Positions 21,699 to 32,102 of a DNA stretch of 64,000 bases are shown piece after piece (positions within the stretch are counted from its first letter, which is position 1; every line of letters begins with the position of its first letter). The notes below the pieces were generated by a model. It did no database searches, was not told where the DNA came from, and was given only the letters and a program-made list of their open reading frames with translations. Source of the stretch: Desulfosporosinus meridiei DSM 13257 (GTDB lineage Bacteria > Bacillota > Desulfitobacteriia > Desulfitobacteriales > Desulfitobacteriaceae). Location of the stretch: positions 4,765,624 to 4,829,623 of the forward strand of contig NC_018515.1 of the NCBI RefSeq assembly GCF_000231385.2. The letters run 5' to 3'. A program made the translations under genes and the position numbers.

Positions 21699-22676
21699 TT
21701 AACAACCCTTCATAGCATAGCGTGGCTTTTTATCAAAACTATGACTTGCTTCAATAAAGCGAACGGTTCCGGTCTTACCGCGAGCCACAACAGTATGAGT
21801 CAGGGCACCCTTCGCAGTAAAGGTAACCCCCCGTACTAAAGGACCTTCTGTTATTCCTGTGGCAGCAAAAAAGACATCATCGCCCTTTACCAAATCATCC
21901 ATTGTTAACAATTTATGAACATCCGTAATCCCCAGAGCCTTAGCACGAGCTATATCTTCATCGTTTTCCGGCCATAAACGCCCTTGCATCTCTCCACCAA
22001 TACAGCGGAGGGCCGCCGCAGCGAGAACCCCTTCCGGGGCTCCACCGACCCCCATCATCATATCCACCCCAGTATCTTCAAAACCACAAGCCACCGCCGG
22101 AGATACATCTCCATCAGTAATGAGACGAATTCTCGCCCCACAAGCACGCACATCTTTAATCAGCTTATGATGTCTTGGCCGATCCATAATTACAACCGTG
22201 ATATCTTCCATACTCTTACCTAATGCTTTGGCAACATTGGCAACATTCTCCGCTACTGGGGCATCAAGATTTATCCGTCCAACAGCGGCAGGTCCTACAG
22301 CAATTTTATCCATATACATGTCCGGAGCATGAAGCAGGCAGCCTTTCTTAGCGATTGCTACAACCGCTATTGCTCCGGCCATACCTTTGGCCACAATATT
22401 TGTTCCCTCGAGTGGGTCAACAGCCACGTCTAACTGAGGTTTTTCTCCGTTGCCAACTCGTTCTCCAATGTATAGCATCGGAGCTTCGTCCATTTCCCCC
22501 TCTCCAATAACCACTGTCCCATCCATATGAATAGTATCAAAAACCGCTCGCATCGCTTCCACTGCGGCGTTATCTGCAGCATCTTTATTTCCGAGACCTA
22601 CCCAACGCGCCGAGGCTAAGGCCGCAGCCTCTGTCACTCTGGCAAATTCCATTGTAAGTTCTCTCTCCAATTTCAA
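21699..22676 (-). CDS. glpX: Fructose-1,6-bisphosphatase, class II
   Basis: A 325-aa metal-dependent FBPase for gluconeogenesis. GEGEMDEAPMLYIGE and VAVDPLEGTN hold the metal and substrate-binding acidic residues, and IMDRPRHHKLI is conserved in GlpX. Bacillus ywjI is in the same cluster downstream of fba and the transaldolase-like gene, as here. A terminator lies upstream between this gene and fsa, so it probably has its own promoter in the roughly 200-base gap. Confidence 0.95.
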   Translation of the reverse strand: MKLERELTMEFARVTEAAALASARWVGLGNKDAADNAAVEAMRAVFDTIHMDGTVVIGEGEMDEAPMLYIGERVGNGEKPQLDVAVDPLEGTNIVAKGMAGAIAVVAIAKKGCLLHAPDMYMDKIAVGPAAVGRINLDAPVAENVANVAKALGKSMEDITVVIMDRPRHHKLIKDVRACGARIRLITDGDVSPAVACGFEDTGVDMMMGVGGAPEGVLAAAALRCIGGEMQGRLWPENDEDIARAKALGITDVHKLLTMDDLVKGDDVFFAATGITEGPLVRGVTFTAKGALTHTVVARGKTGTVRFIEASHSFDKKPRYAMKGC

Positions 22677-22823
22677 TTCCCCCTTAAATCTTAACCCAAC
22701 CTTAAAGAATTATTCCATTGATTGTGAAACAGAATGAAACCACTTTTAAAATCTCTATCTTATTGTGACACGCTTTTATTTGTTTTTCAACCAAGTTTCA
22801 TAGGTACTCTATATAAACATAAA

Positions 22824-22868
22824 AATTTGGCATTACCTTATCTATTCAGATAGGCCAATGCCAATTTT
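22824..22868 (-). terminator. Terminator after the fsa/transaldolase gene
   Basis: AAATTTGGCATT (22824-22835) and AATGCCAATTTTT (22857-22869) pair, with an inner TATCT / AGATA pair. On the minus strand it ends in ATTTTTATG. It lies just after the aldolase stop. Confidence 0.75.
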
Positions 22869-22883
22869 TCTATAAAAGCAGTT

Positions 22884-23522
22884 CTATCGTTTTTTCCAAT
22901 CCGCCAAAAACTTTTCGATGCCGGCATCTGTTAATGGATGGCGGAAAAGTTGCCTCAGTACCCCAAAAGGAACCGTTGCAAAATCCGCTCCTATTTTTGC
23001 CGATTCAGTCACATGGACTGGATTTCGTATACTTGCAGCAATAGTTTTGGTTGAGATGCCATGAGCCTGATAGATCTCGCAGATATCAGCTAACAGATTT
23101 AGTCCGTTTTCCCCGATATCATCCAGCCGACCAAGAAAAGGACTAACATAGGATGCACCGGCCCTAGCTGCCAGTAAGGCCTGGTTAGCTGTAAAGATAA
23201 GTGTAACGTTTGTTTTTATCCCCTTGCTGCTTAATACTTTTACAGTTTTGAGACCCTCTTCTGTCATCGGAATCTTAATTACAATGTTTGGATGAATAGC
23301 AGCCAGTACATGTGCCTCCTGCAACATCCCTTCATGATCAAGGGCTATTACTTCTGCACTAATCGGGCCATCAACAATCCCAATCACTGTGTTAAGAAGT
23401 TCATGGAAGTCCTTTCCTTCTTTAGCAACTAAACTGGGATTTGTAGTAAGCCCACCGATTACTCCCATATTCCAAGCTTGCTTAATCTCTTCGATATTTG
23501 CAGAGTCTAAGAAAAACTGCAT
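22884..23522 (-). CDS. fsa: Fructose-6-phosphate aldolase / transaldolase-like protein
   Basis: A 212-aa small transaldolase (TalC/FSA subfamily). The Schiff-base Lys is in [13 protein letters not shown] (near residue 84); the start [13 protein letters not shown] and [11 protein letters not shown] are hallmarks. The subfamily contains both true transaldolases and fructose-6-phosphate aldolases, and I cannot separate them confidently by eye. It lies 43 bases after fba in a lower-glycolysis/pentose cluster, as does Bacillus ywjH. Confidence 0.93.
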   Translation of the reverse strand: MQFFLDSANIEEIKQAWNMGVIGGLTTNPSLVAKEGKDFHELLNTVIGIVDGPISAEVIALDHEGMLQEAHVLAAIHPNIVIKIPMTEEGLKTVKVLSSKGIKTNVTLIFTANQALLAARAGASYVSPFLGRLDDIGENGLNLLADICEIYQAHGISTKTIAASIRNPVHVTESAKIGADFATVPFGVLRQLFRHPLTDAGIEKFLADWKKR

Positions 23523-23565
23523 TCAGCTACCTTCTTTCTAAAGTGCATTCTTTCTAGTGGGTGAG

Positions 23566-24420
23566 TTATGCCTTTCCAGTGCTCCCAAAAATCCGAATTT
23601 TTTCTTGAATTATCTTTGTAGCTGCTTCTCGAGCGGGCCCTAACATTTTTCGAGGATCAATTTCCTTCGGATTTCCTTCAAGGGCTTGACGGGCAGCAAA
23701 AACAAATGCCTCCCGGATATTTGTATCGATATTAACTTTACAGACACCTCGTGAAATAGCTTCACGTAACGCATCCTCCGGCACTCCTGAAGAACCGTGT
23801 AATACCAAGGGTGTGGAGACTCTTTCTCTAATCTGAGTTAAACGATCAAAATCAAGTTTGGGAGTACCCTTGTATTGCCCATGGGCTGTTCCTATAGCAA
23901 TTGCTAAAGCATCTACTTGAGTTTTCTGTACAAAATACTCAGCTTCTTCAGGGTCAGTAAACAAGGCCTCCCGTTCACTGACCGTAATGTCATCCTCTGT
24001 CCCACCGATTTTCCCTAATTCTGCTTCAACGGAAATACCCAAATGCCGTACGGCTTCAATTACTTTGTTCGTTAAAGCAATATTATCTTCAAGAGGATGC
24101 TTGGATCCATCAATCATTACTGAAGAAAACCCATGGCGTGCGCATTGCATTACTTGAGCGAAACTTGTGCCATGATCTAAGTGTAATGCAATTGGCACAC
24201 TTGCTTTTTCGGCCGCTAACTTCGTTAAGGTCGTAATGTACTCAATTCCTGCATATTTTATTGCACCTTGACTTGCTTGGATGATTACAGGGGCTTTTTC
24301 CGCCTCTGCTGCAGCCACTATCGCCTGGACGATCTCCATATTATTACAATTAAAGGCACCCACTGCATATTTTCCTTTTTGCGCCTTATCTAATAATTCG
24401 ACCATCGATACTAACGCCAT
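23566..24420 (-). CDS. fba: Fructose-bisphosphate aldolase, class II
   Basis: A zinc-dependent aldolase, 284 aa. The zinc ligands are in ALHLDHGTSF, GTAHGQYKG and VLHGSSGV; NVNIDTN-type motif appears as KVNIDTNIREAF. The length and order match FbaA. Its start overlaps the end of the preceding zinc-ribbon gene by 10 bases, so the two are likely coupled. Confidence 0.97.
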   Translation of the reverse strand: MALVSMVELLDKAQKGKYAVGAFNCNNMEIVQAIVAAAEAEKAPVIIQASQGAIKYAGIEYITTLTKLAAEKASVPIALHLDHGTSFAQVMQCARHGFSSVMIDGSKHPLEDNIALTNKVIEAVRHLGISVEAELGKIGGTEDDITVSEREALFTDPEEAEYFVQKTQVDALAIAIGTAHGQYKGTPKLDFDRLTQIRERVSTPLVLHGSSGVPEDALREAISRGVCKVNIDTNIREAFVFAARQALEGNPKEIDPRKMLGPAREAATKIIQEKIRIFGSTGKA

Positions 24421-25097
24421 TTTTTTTCCTCCTCCATTGATCTCGAGACATGTTGACCCCGCAACGGACTATTGATAAGCCAAGTCTTATTCTCTTCCAA
24501 ATAAACAGATTTTATTCCTTCAATTTGGCGGACATTATCTGAGCTATCCGCGTAAATAATTCCTACCGCTTCACAGCATTCACAATAAAGCTCGACACGG
24601 TCTGGCAACAGTTCAAAGGTTAACTGGTGATTGCCACAAGCACACCCTAAATCTCCTTGCCTAGCTAAGCTGCGAAGATAATCTAAAACCCAAAGCATTA
24701 CTTCAGGATTTTCAAACTCTTCCTCGTACCCTAACTCTAATGCCAATTCCCCGAGGGATTTTTCACGTTCACGACAAGCCTGTGTAACTTTTTGCTTTGA
24801 TCCGATATAACCCACCGAAGCTCCCACATCAGGGCAAGTAAGAGGCAGAGCTTCTTTGCCCCAGATTGCATGATGGTTTAATTTTAAATAATGGGTCTCC
24901 CCACAGTAAGCACAAGCATAGGCGACGTTAAACTGTCTCCGATTTCTGCTGGTTACCGACATCAGTTGACGTCCACAACCACAATGGAGATTCTTACGTC
25001 CTTGCCGAGAAAATGCAAAGAGAGAGAGGGCATGAAATTCTAGCTCTCCACATTGGGAACACTGTATAGCTATCGTAGTATTTGTCGTTAGAATCAT
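24411..25097 (-). CDS. Conserved zinc-ribbon protein of unknown function
   Basis: A 228-aa cytoplasmic protein with several paired cysteines: CSQCGE (about 13), CGCGRQ (about 39), CAYCGE (about 63), CACGNH (about 151) and CECCEA (about 176). No membrane segment is visible. I start at ATG 25097, which has AGAGGTGGG upstream, instead of the GTG at 25106. It precedes fba and is likely co-transcribed with it. The multiple ribbons suggest nucleic-acid or protein binding, but I do not recognise a named family. Confidence 0.7.
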   Translation of the reverse strand: MILTTNTTIAIQCSQCGELEFHALSLFAFSRQGRKNLHCGCGRQLMSVTSRNRRQFNVAYACAYCGETHYLKLNHHAIWGKEALPLTCPDVGASVGYIGSKQKVTQACREREKSLGELALELGYEEEFENPEVMLWVLDYLRSLARQGDLGCACGNHQLTFELLPDRVELYCECCEAVGIIYADSSDNVRQIEGIKSVYLEENKTWLINSPLRGQHVSRSMEEEKKWR

Positions 25098-25203
25098 AAT
25101 TCCCACCTCTTCCTACAGCTTATACTTCGTCATGCAAGAAGATTTTCCTGCCTTTGCTATAAAAGAAAACTAGGTCAGTCAGGAGGGAACCACTTTCTAG
25201 GAC

Positions 25204-25575
25204 TTAAGCCTTAATTAATATCTCTCTTACCCGTTCTCTCAATTCAAATAAATCAAAAGGCTTGCCCAGATAATGGAGAATTCCAAGTTCCTTAGCTTGC
25301 TCCATATTTTGAGCATCGCCATAGGCTGTCATCATAATCACGCCGACTTGAAGGTCTAAAGAACGAATTTGCCTTAAAGTTTCAATCCCGTTCATCCCCG
25401 GCATCTTCATGTCCATTAAAATAAGATTAGGCTTAAATGATTTCAATAATTCAACAGCCTCTTCTCCATTCGCAGCCATCTCAACCTCGTGCTGATCCTC
25501 TCGGAAGGTCTCAAAGAGTAGGCGACGCACACCAAGTTGGTCATCTACTACAAGAATCTTAGCCACTCCCCACAT
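25204..25575 (-). CDS. spo0F: Sporulation response regulator Spo0F
   Basis: A stand-alone receiver domain, 123 aa, the intermediate phosphotransfer protein of the sporulation phosphorelay. The acidic pocket is in LVVDDQ, the phosphorylated Asp in LILMDMKMPGMNG, the Thr in MMTAYGD, and the Lys in LGKPFD. No output domain follows. The ATG at 25575 has a purine-rich AAAGGA site; a GTG at 25566 would give the more usual start MAKILVVDD and is equally possible. Position near fba and pyrG matches Bacillus spo0F. Clostridia often lack the full phosphorelay, so the kinase partner is uncertain. Confidence 0.9.
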   Translation of the reverse strand: MWGVAKILVVDDQLGVRRLLFETFREDQHEVEMAANGEEAVELLKSFKPNLILMDMKMPGMNGIETLRQIRSLDLQVGVIMMTAYGDAQNMEQAKELGILHYLGKPFDLFELRERVREILIKA

Positions 25576-25593
25576 CCCTTTCCTTTATGAAAT

Positions 25594-26781
25594 CTAACGT
25601 GAATATTCTGTATTTGTGGTTGAAAGTCCTTCTTCAATAGTTCTTTCTGACAAAATTCGTCCGCCTTGTTTATATTTTCTATGTATCCGTGGATTCGCTA
25701 ATGTCCTTCGCAATGGGATTCTAACCTCATCTCCTAACGTACAATCTTGCATTCCAACGTCAAGTACTGTAAGCTGCATTCCGATTTTCCCGGCAACACG
25801 AACAGTCCGTCCCCCTAATTCTACTCGTTCTTGACCAAGAAAAATACCTATTAAGGCAGCAAAATTTTTTATGACTATTTTTATAAAATCCACCCATCCT
25901 TGCGGAACAAAATGAGGGGCCACTCCTAGGCCATCAGCATATCCTACCGGTATTACCGCCAGCTGAGTAACTGACTTAGTACGATAAATACTTTGATACC
26001 CTACATATGTCCCTTTTGGAACTTGGCGCAAGTGAACAATTCGGCTCTTAGCAATCCAAGGGTCTTCTAATGATAATTTCCCACTAAAGCCCGGCCCCGG
26101 GTAATGACCAATTAGGAGGGTACCAATGCGCACAAAGTCAAGGTGCCACTCAGGATAATCCAGATAAGCAGCACTGTTACAAACATGTTTCCATTCAGGA
26201 TCAATACCTAATTCCTCCAAGCGAGTAATTAAGGCTTTAAACGTTGCATATTGTTCCGAAGTATAGCGTTTATCCCTCTGGGCAGCCCGAGCAAAATGAG
26301 TATATACTCCCCTGACCTTTAAACGATCAGCATTCCCTAGTAATTTAGATAGTTCACCAAGCTCGGCCGACCGAAAGCCGGTTCTGCCCATACCTGTTTC
26401 CAGTTTTAGCTGTACATGGACATCCTGATGCAAGCCGAGACAGACCTCATTCAGTTTCGGAATGAGTGATAACTCTGTGATCGTTAATTGTAATTGTGAT
26501 TTAATGGCCTCCGGCCATTCTTCTTGGGTGGTTGGCCCAAGCACTAAGATGAGTCCCTTTATCCCACTTTTACGTAAGATTAGACCCTCTTCAACCTTGG
26601 TAACCGCAAAAGCCTCACATCCTGCTTGCTCTAAGGCAAGTGCTACTTGAACCGCACCTAACCCATAGGCATCAGCCTTTACAACTGCCATACATCTTGC
26701 TTTAGGATGGAGGCGCTTAATTATTTCTTGATAATTATTTACTATGGCATCCAAGTCCACTTCGATCCATGTTCCAGACAT
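25594..26781 (-). CDS. alr: Alanine racemase
   Basis: A PLP enzyme making D-alanine for peptidoglycan. The 395-aa protein has the PLP lysine in MAVVKADAYGLGAV and the catalytic Tyr side in the C-terminal domain (YQSIYR region), with GRTVRVAGKIGMQLTVLDV conserved. It starts four bases after the FemX-like gene, so the two are co-transcribed; both act on cell-wall peptide. A role in dipicolinate or spore germination control is possible in a spore former, since spore-specific Alr exists in Bacillus, but nothing here shows it. Confidence 0.95.
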   Translation of the reverse strand: MSGTWIEVDLDAIVNNYQEIIKRLHPKARCMAVVKADAYGLGAVQVALALEQAGCEAFAVTKVEEGLILRKSGIKGLILVLGPTTQEEWPEAIKSQLQLTITELSLIPKLNEVCLGLHQDVHVQLKLETGMGRTGFRSAELGELSKLLGNADRLKVRGVYTHFARAAQRDKRYTSEQYATFKALITRLEELGIDPEWKHVCNSAAYLDYPEWHLDFVRIGTLLIGHYPGPGFSGKLSLEDPWIAKSRIVHLRQVPKGTYVGYQSIYRTKSVTQLAVIPVGYADGLGVAPHFVPQGWVDFIKIVIKNFAALIGIFLGQERVELGGRTVRVAGKIGMQLTVLDVGMQDCTLGDEVRIPLRRTLANPRIHRKYKQGGRILSERTIEEGLSTTNTEYSR

Positions 26782-26785
26782 GGTG

Positions 26786-27868
26786 TCATCTCCTCCGCAC
26801 TCGCCGTAATTTAGCGATTACTCCCTTTAAAACATCGGAATAAAGCGGTTCCAAATGATTCCAGAGGAAATACGTAATAGGCCTGTACACCAAATCCCAT
26901 TCTCCGATGAATTCTGTATACTCGCCATTAAACCCCTTCTTAAAGCGATAAAGGCCATAAAGGGGATTCTCTTCCGTCAAATGCCCGGGCACCCCTCGAA
27001 AATCATACAGGGTGCATCCTAGTGACTTAGCCCAACGTATCATTTCCCATTGAATTAGGTAGTTAGGCATAACATTGCGATGAGCATTAGAGGAAGCCCC
27101 ATATATATACCAAGCTTTATTTCCAATGACAAAGGCCAATGTGCCGGAAATAATATTTCCCTCATACTCAGCAATAAATAATTCTCCTAACCCCACAGGA
27201 ACCAGCGAGTCATAGAGATCTTCAAAATAAGAATAAGCTCGTACTAAAAAGCGGTCACGTTCAGTAGTCTCTTTGAGAACACGATAGAACTCCGGCAAAT
27301 CCTCACGAGTTCCTTTGCGGATTTGAACCCCTTTCTTCTGGGCCAAACGAATATTATACCGGGTTTTTTGCTGCATATTATTAAGAAGAGTCTGCTCGTC
27401 CGGGGAAATATCTAAGCGAAACACATACTTAGGCTGAACTCCTTCAAAACCCTTCCCACTCTCAGCCGACTTAAAACCTCTGGATATTAAGTACTGTTCT
27501 AACTCTTTTTCTGAAGATGGCAAATCAGGATCGACCTTTAAGAAAATCGCGCCGCGTTTTTTAGCTAGCTTTTTAATCTCAGCTAAAACCAAATCAAACA
27601 ACTCAGTATTCTTCCAATCCACCACCGGACCTCTGGAAGCATAAAAAATAGGAATTCCCACCACGGGGATCTTTCTTTCAAGTATTGAGATTGCTGCCAC
27701 AATTTCTTGGTTCTTTTCAATAATTAATCGCCAAGGAAGCCATCCCGTCCTGCTTTTGATTTCCCCCCACTCCCAAGTTTGAAGCACATGTCCTTTGGGG
27801 TGTTTTGCCAAAAACTCATTAAAGCGTGTATGCTCACTTTTATCGATCCACCTAGCAATATAGGTCAT
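26786..27868 (-). CDS. FemX/FemAB-type aminoacyltransferase
   Basis: A GNAT-fold transferase of the FemABX family, likely adding an amino acid from charged tRNA to lipid II or peptidoglycan stem peptides. The 360-aa protein shows two GNAT-like halves, with QTWEWGEIKSRTGW near the N-terminus and WYIYGASSNAHRN and YDFRGVPG in the second, which are typical. I start at 27868 because AAAGGGG lies nine bases upstream; starts at 27904 and 27895 are in frame. It is coupled to alr. Which residue it adds is not predictable by eye. Confidence 0.88.
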   Translation of the reverse strand: MTYIARWIDKSEHTRFNEFLAKHPKGHVLQTWEWGEIKSRTGWLPWRLIIEKNQEIVAAISILERKIPVVGIPIFYASRGPVVDWKNTELFDLVLAEIKKLAKKRGAIFLKVDPDLPSSEKELEQYLISRGFKSAESGKGFEGVQPKYVFRLDISPDEQTLLNNMQQKTRYNIRLAQKKGVQIRKGTREDLPEFYRVLKETTERDRFLVRAYSYFEDLYDSLVPVGLGELFIAEYEGNIISGTLAFVIGNKAWYIYGASSNAHRNVMPNYLIQWEMIRWAKSLGCTLYDFRGVPGHLTEENPLYGLYRFKKGFNGEYTEFIGEWDLVYRPITYFLWNHLEPLYSDVLKGVIAKLRRVRRR

Positions 27869-27943
27869 CGGTTCAATCCCCTTTCCTCTAACCATTCTTC
27901 CCATGGTTCGATTCCTCTAATCAATTCATTCTGCCTTATTATA

Positions 27944-28046
27944 CAGGAAGAGTCCATACCATACCCTCTTAAAAGGGGTTAGCAGAACTCTTCCTGTCGG
28001 GGTTCGAAGCGAGAAGCGCGAGGTTCTCAATAATGAACCTCGCGCT
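27944..28046. repeat. Cluster of inverted repeats downstream of pyrG
   Basis: Two inverted repeats sit in this gap. AGCGCGAGGTTC (28015-28026) / GAACCTCGCGCT (28035-28046) is a perfect 12-base stem. CAGGAAGAGT (27944-27953) / ACTCTTCCTG (27987-27996) encloses CCTC / GGGG. One likely terminates pyrG, but neither has a classical T-run, and they resemble dispersed palindromic repeats. Confidence 0.5.
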
Positions 28047-28098
28047 AGTTCGCAAGCCATAACCTCCTAGGCTGGCAGCTTTGTGCCTCAAGCAACAA

Positions 28099-29712
<1,614 letters not shown>

Positions 29713-29743
29713 TCAGAGCTTAAATATTGGGCCAAAACACATA

Positions 29744-29772
29744 AATAAAGCTAGTTTCGCACTAGCTTTATT
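29744..29772 (-). promoter_or_regulatory. Leader hairpin of pyrG, possible attenuator
   Basis: AATAAAGCTAGT (29744-29755) pairs with ACTAGCTTTATT (29761-29772) across a five-base loop. In the minus-strand RNA the stem runs into TATGTGTTTTGG, a moderately U-rich stretch. It lies about 50 bases before the pyrG start and could be an attenuator or the terminator of an upstream transcript. Confidence 0.6.
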
Positions 29773-29858
29773 CTACCAGTCAAATTGACTATGTTTATTT
29801 TGCATAAGTAGTCCAGCTATTCCCGATCAAGAATATTATCCTTACCCTTATTTTAGCT

Positions 29859-29903
29859 ACACTTCTAAAGGATGTCAAGGTGACTTGCATCCTTTAGAAG
29901 TGT
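29859..29903. terminator. Long hairpin after rpoE
   Basis: ACACTTCTAAAGGATG (29859-29874) and CATCCTTTAGAAGTGT (29888-29903) form a perfect 16-base stem with a 13-base loop. It begins 16 bases after the rpoE stop. On the minus strand it is followed by AGCTAAAATAAG rather than U, so it may work as a stabilising or weak terminating structure. Confidence 0.6.
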
Positions 29904-29919
29904 CTTTATTATAATCTGA

Positions 29920-30327
29920 CTACCACTTTTCTCCACGTTGACCTTCATCCGCTTCATCAAAAACTTCATCCGTTTCGGAAATATCCTCGTCCAAGGATTC
30001 ATCCTCTAAATCCTCCGAATCAGATTTATCATCTTCATCCAAAGAACCCTTGTTTATCAGAGTTACCGCCGGTGCCCGACGCGAGGTTTTTGCAGGCTCC
30101 CAAACCTTTAATCCCCATTCGCCCTTTCCGAGGAATGTAAATCTTGTGTCTAGATTAATCTGGGTGAGCGCCGCAGCTACCCGTATAGCCTCTGGAGAAA
30201 TTCCTAAACGTTGAAGCACTACTTCGATTAGATTTTGATAATGCATCGGATTACCCTGGGTTTTCAGAACCTCATATGCAATATCTGCTTCCGTTGGTTT
30301 GTCTTTTCTACTTAAAGAGTGGGTCAA
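29920..30327 (-). CDS. rpoE: RNA polymerase delta subunit (RpoE)
   Basis: A Gram-positive RNA polymerase accessory subunit that promotes recycling and initiating-NTP sensing. The 135-aa protein has an N-terminal HARE-HTH winged-helix domain (TEADIAYEVLKTQGNPMHYQ and LDTRFTFLGKGEWGLKVW) and an acidic C-terminal tail rich in Asp/Glu from about residue 95, as expected. It lies upstream of pyrG, as in Bacillus. RpoE and iNTP-controlled pyrG are often linked physiologically. Confidence 0.93.
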   Translation of the reverse strand: MTHSLSRKDKPTEADIAYEVLKTQGNPMHYQNLIEVVLQRLGISPEAIRVAAALTQINLDTRFTFLGKGEWGLKVWEPAKTSRRAPAVTLINKGSLDEDDKSDSEDLEDESLDEDISETDEVFDEADEGQRGEKW

Positions 30328-30419
30328 AAAACTCCACCGCCCTTCGTCGTTTTGAATATCACTATATTCGGCCCACCCCTAAATATTTCCTGCTAATCCC
30401 TGATCTAAACATTATAAAT

Positions 30420-32102
30420 TTACATTCTTTCTGGGGCTGATACGCCTAGTATATTTAATACATTACCTACAATTTGCTTTACAGCTCTAACCAAGCTCAA
30501 ACGTGCTCTTCGCAAAGCTTCATCTTCAACAAGTACACGCTGACTATTATAAAAAGTATGAAAGAGTCCTGCTAAATCAAGGACATAACGGGCAAGTCTA
30601 TGGGGTTCCATTAAACGTGCCGCGACGATGATTTCACTTGGGTAATCCGCCATCTTTTTCAGCAATTCCCGTTCCTCAGTGCTGTTTAAGCACAAAAGTT
30701 CCTCTTCTGTAGGAGGAATATTCAAGGTGCCTAACTCCTCAGCTTGGCGCAAAATACTGCATAGGCGGGCAAATGCATACTGAACATAATAAACCGGGTT
30801 ATCCGATGACTGTGATTTAGCTAGATCCATATCAAACTCCACGGTAGAATCAGGATCCCTTAGAATAAAGAAAAACCGCGCAGCATCTTTTCCGACTTCG
30901 TCCATCAATTCCCGCAATGTAATGTACTGACCGGAACGTTTAGACATTTTTACTACTTCACCATTTTGGATAAGACGGACTAGTTGCATAAGAATTATTT
31001 GCAGATTTTCGGAATCATACCCTAAAGCAGACATGGCACCTTTCATTCGCGCGACATGCCCATGGTGATCTGCCCCCCAAATGTTGATGACTTTGTTAAA
31101 CCCGCGGTCAAACTTATTGCGATGATAAGCAATATCAGCAGCAAAATAAGTTGGGGAACCATTACTTCTAATGACTACCTCATCTTTTTCATCACCAAAT
31201 TGTGTGGACTTAAGCCAGTGAGCGCCTTCCTTTTCGTAAATGTAACCTTTATTCTCCAGGTCTTCCATCGTTGAACGAACTGCTCCTGAATCATGCAGAG
31301 ATTGTTCGTTAAACCACACATCATAGGTGACTCCGAAGTCCTCTAAGGTTTCTCGAATATTCCTCATTTTTTCATCTAAGGCATAGCGAACCATCAACTC
31401 TCTTCTTAGTCCCGGTTCAACGGATAAGTACTTATCCCCTACTTTAGCAATCAAACCCTTGATTGTGTCAATCAGGTCTTCGCCGTGATAACCACCTTCC
31501 GGAAAAGGGACATCCTCACCGAGTTGCTGCAAATACCTGGATTCCAGGGATAAACCAAAATTATGTATTTGGTTTCCAGCATCATTGATATAGAATTCTC
31601 GGGTAACCTCGTACCCGGCCTTTGACAGTAATGAAGCCAAACTGTCGCCCAAGGCTGCCCCTCGGGCATTACCCATATGCAGTAATCCAGTAGGATTAGC
31701 GCTAACAAACTCTACTTGTAACTTTTGGCCCTTTCCAATATCCCCTTCTCCGTAACTTTCCCCAGCTTTTAACACCTCTGTAATAACCCCGGTGAGCCAG
31801 GCAGGGTTTAAGCGAAAGTTAATAAAACCAGCTCCTGCAATTTCAGAGGATTCTATCCACGTTCCGCTAGTTTCCATATGCTTAATAAGTGCAGCCGCAA
31901 TATCTCGAGGAGAACGCTTTGCTTGCTTAGCCAACACCATAGCTAGATTCGAGGCCAAGTCTCCCCGTTGCTTTTCTCTTGGTTCCTCTAAAACGAAACT
32001 TGGCAATTCCTCAAAATTCAATTCCCCAACTGCTTTGGCCTTATTTGCAGCTTCAACTAAATGGTTTGTAATCTTTGTCTTTATATTCTCGTAGAGACTC
32101 AT
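30420..32102 (-). CDS. argS: Arginyl-tRNA synthetase
   Basis: A class I synthetase, 560 aa. The HIGH-like motif is in SANPTGLLHMGNARGAA and the KMSKS-like motif is KMSKRSGQYITL. The N-terminal Add-1 domain and the C-terminal DALR anticodon-binding domain with its conserved Arg-rich ending are visible. Its ATG overlaps the stop of the DUF1934 gene as TAATG, so the two are coupled, like ywiB-argS in Bacillus. Confidence 0.97.
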   Translation of the reverse strand: MSLYENIKTKITNHLVEAANKAKAVGELNFEELPSFVLEEPREKQRGDLASNLAMVLAKQAKRSPRDIAAALIKHMETSGTWIESSEIAGAGFINFRLNPAWLTGVITEVLKAGESYGEGDIGKGQKLQVEFVSANPTGLLHMGNARGAALGDSLASLLSKAGYEVTREFYINDAGNQIHNFGLSLESRYLQQLGEDVPFPEGGYHGEDLIDTIKGLIAKVGDKYLSVEPGLRRELMVRYALDEKMRNIRETLEDFGVTYDVWFNEQSLHDSGAVRSTMEDLENKGYIYEKEGAHWLKSTQFGDEKDEVVIRSNGSPTYFAADIAYHRNKFDRGFNKVINIWGADHHGHVARMKGAMSALGYDSENLQIILMQLVRLIQNGEVVKMSKRSGQYITLRELMDEVGKDAARFFFILRDPDSTVEFDMDLAKSQSSDNPVYYVQYAFARLCSILRQAEELGTLNIPPTEEELLCLNSTEERELLKKMADYPSEIIVAARLMEPHRLARYVLDLAGLFHTFYNSQRVLVEDEALRRARLSLVRAVKQIVGNVLNILGVSAPERM

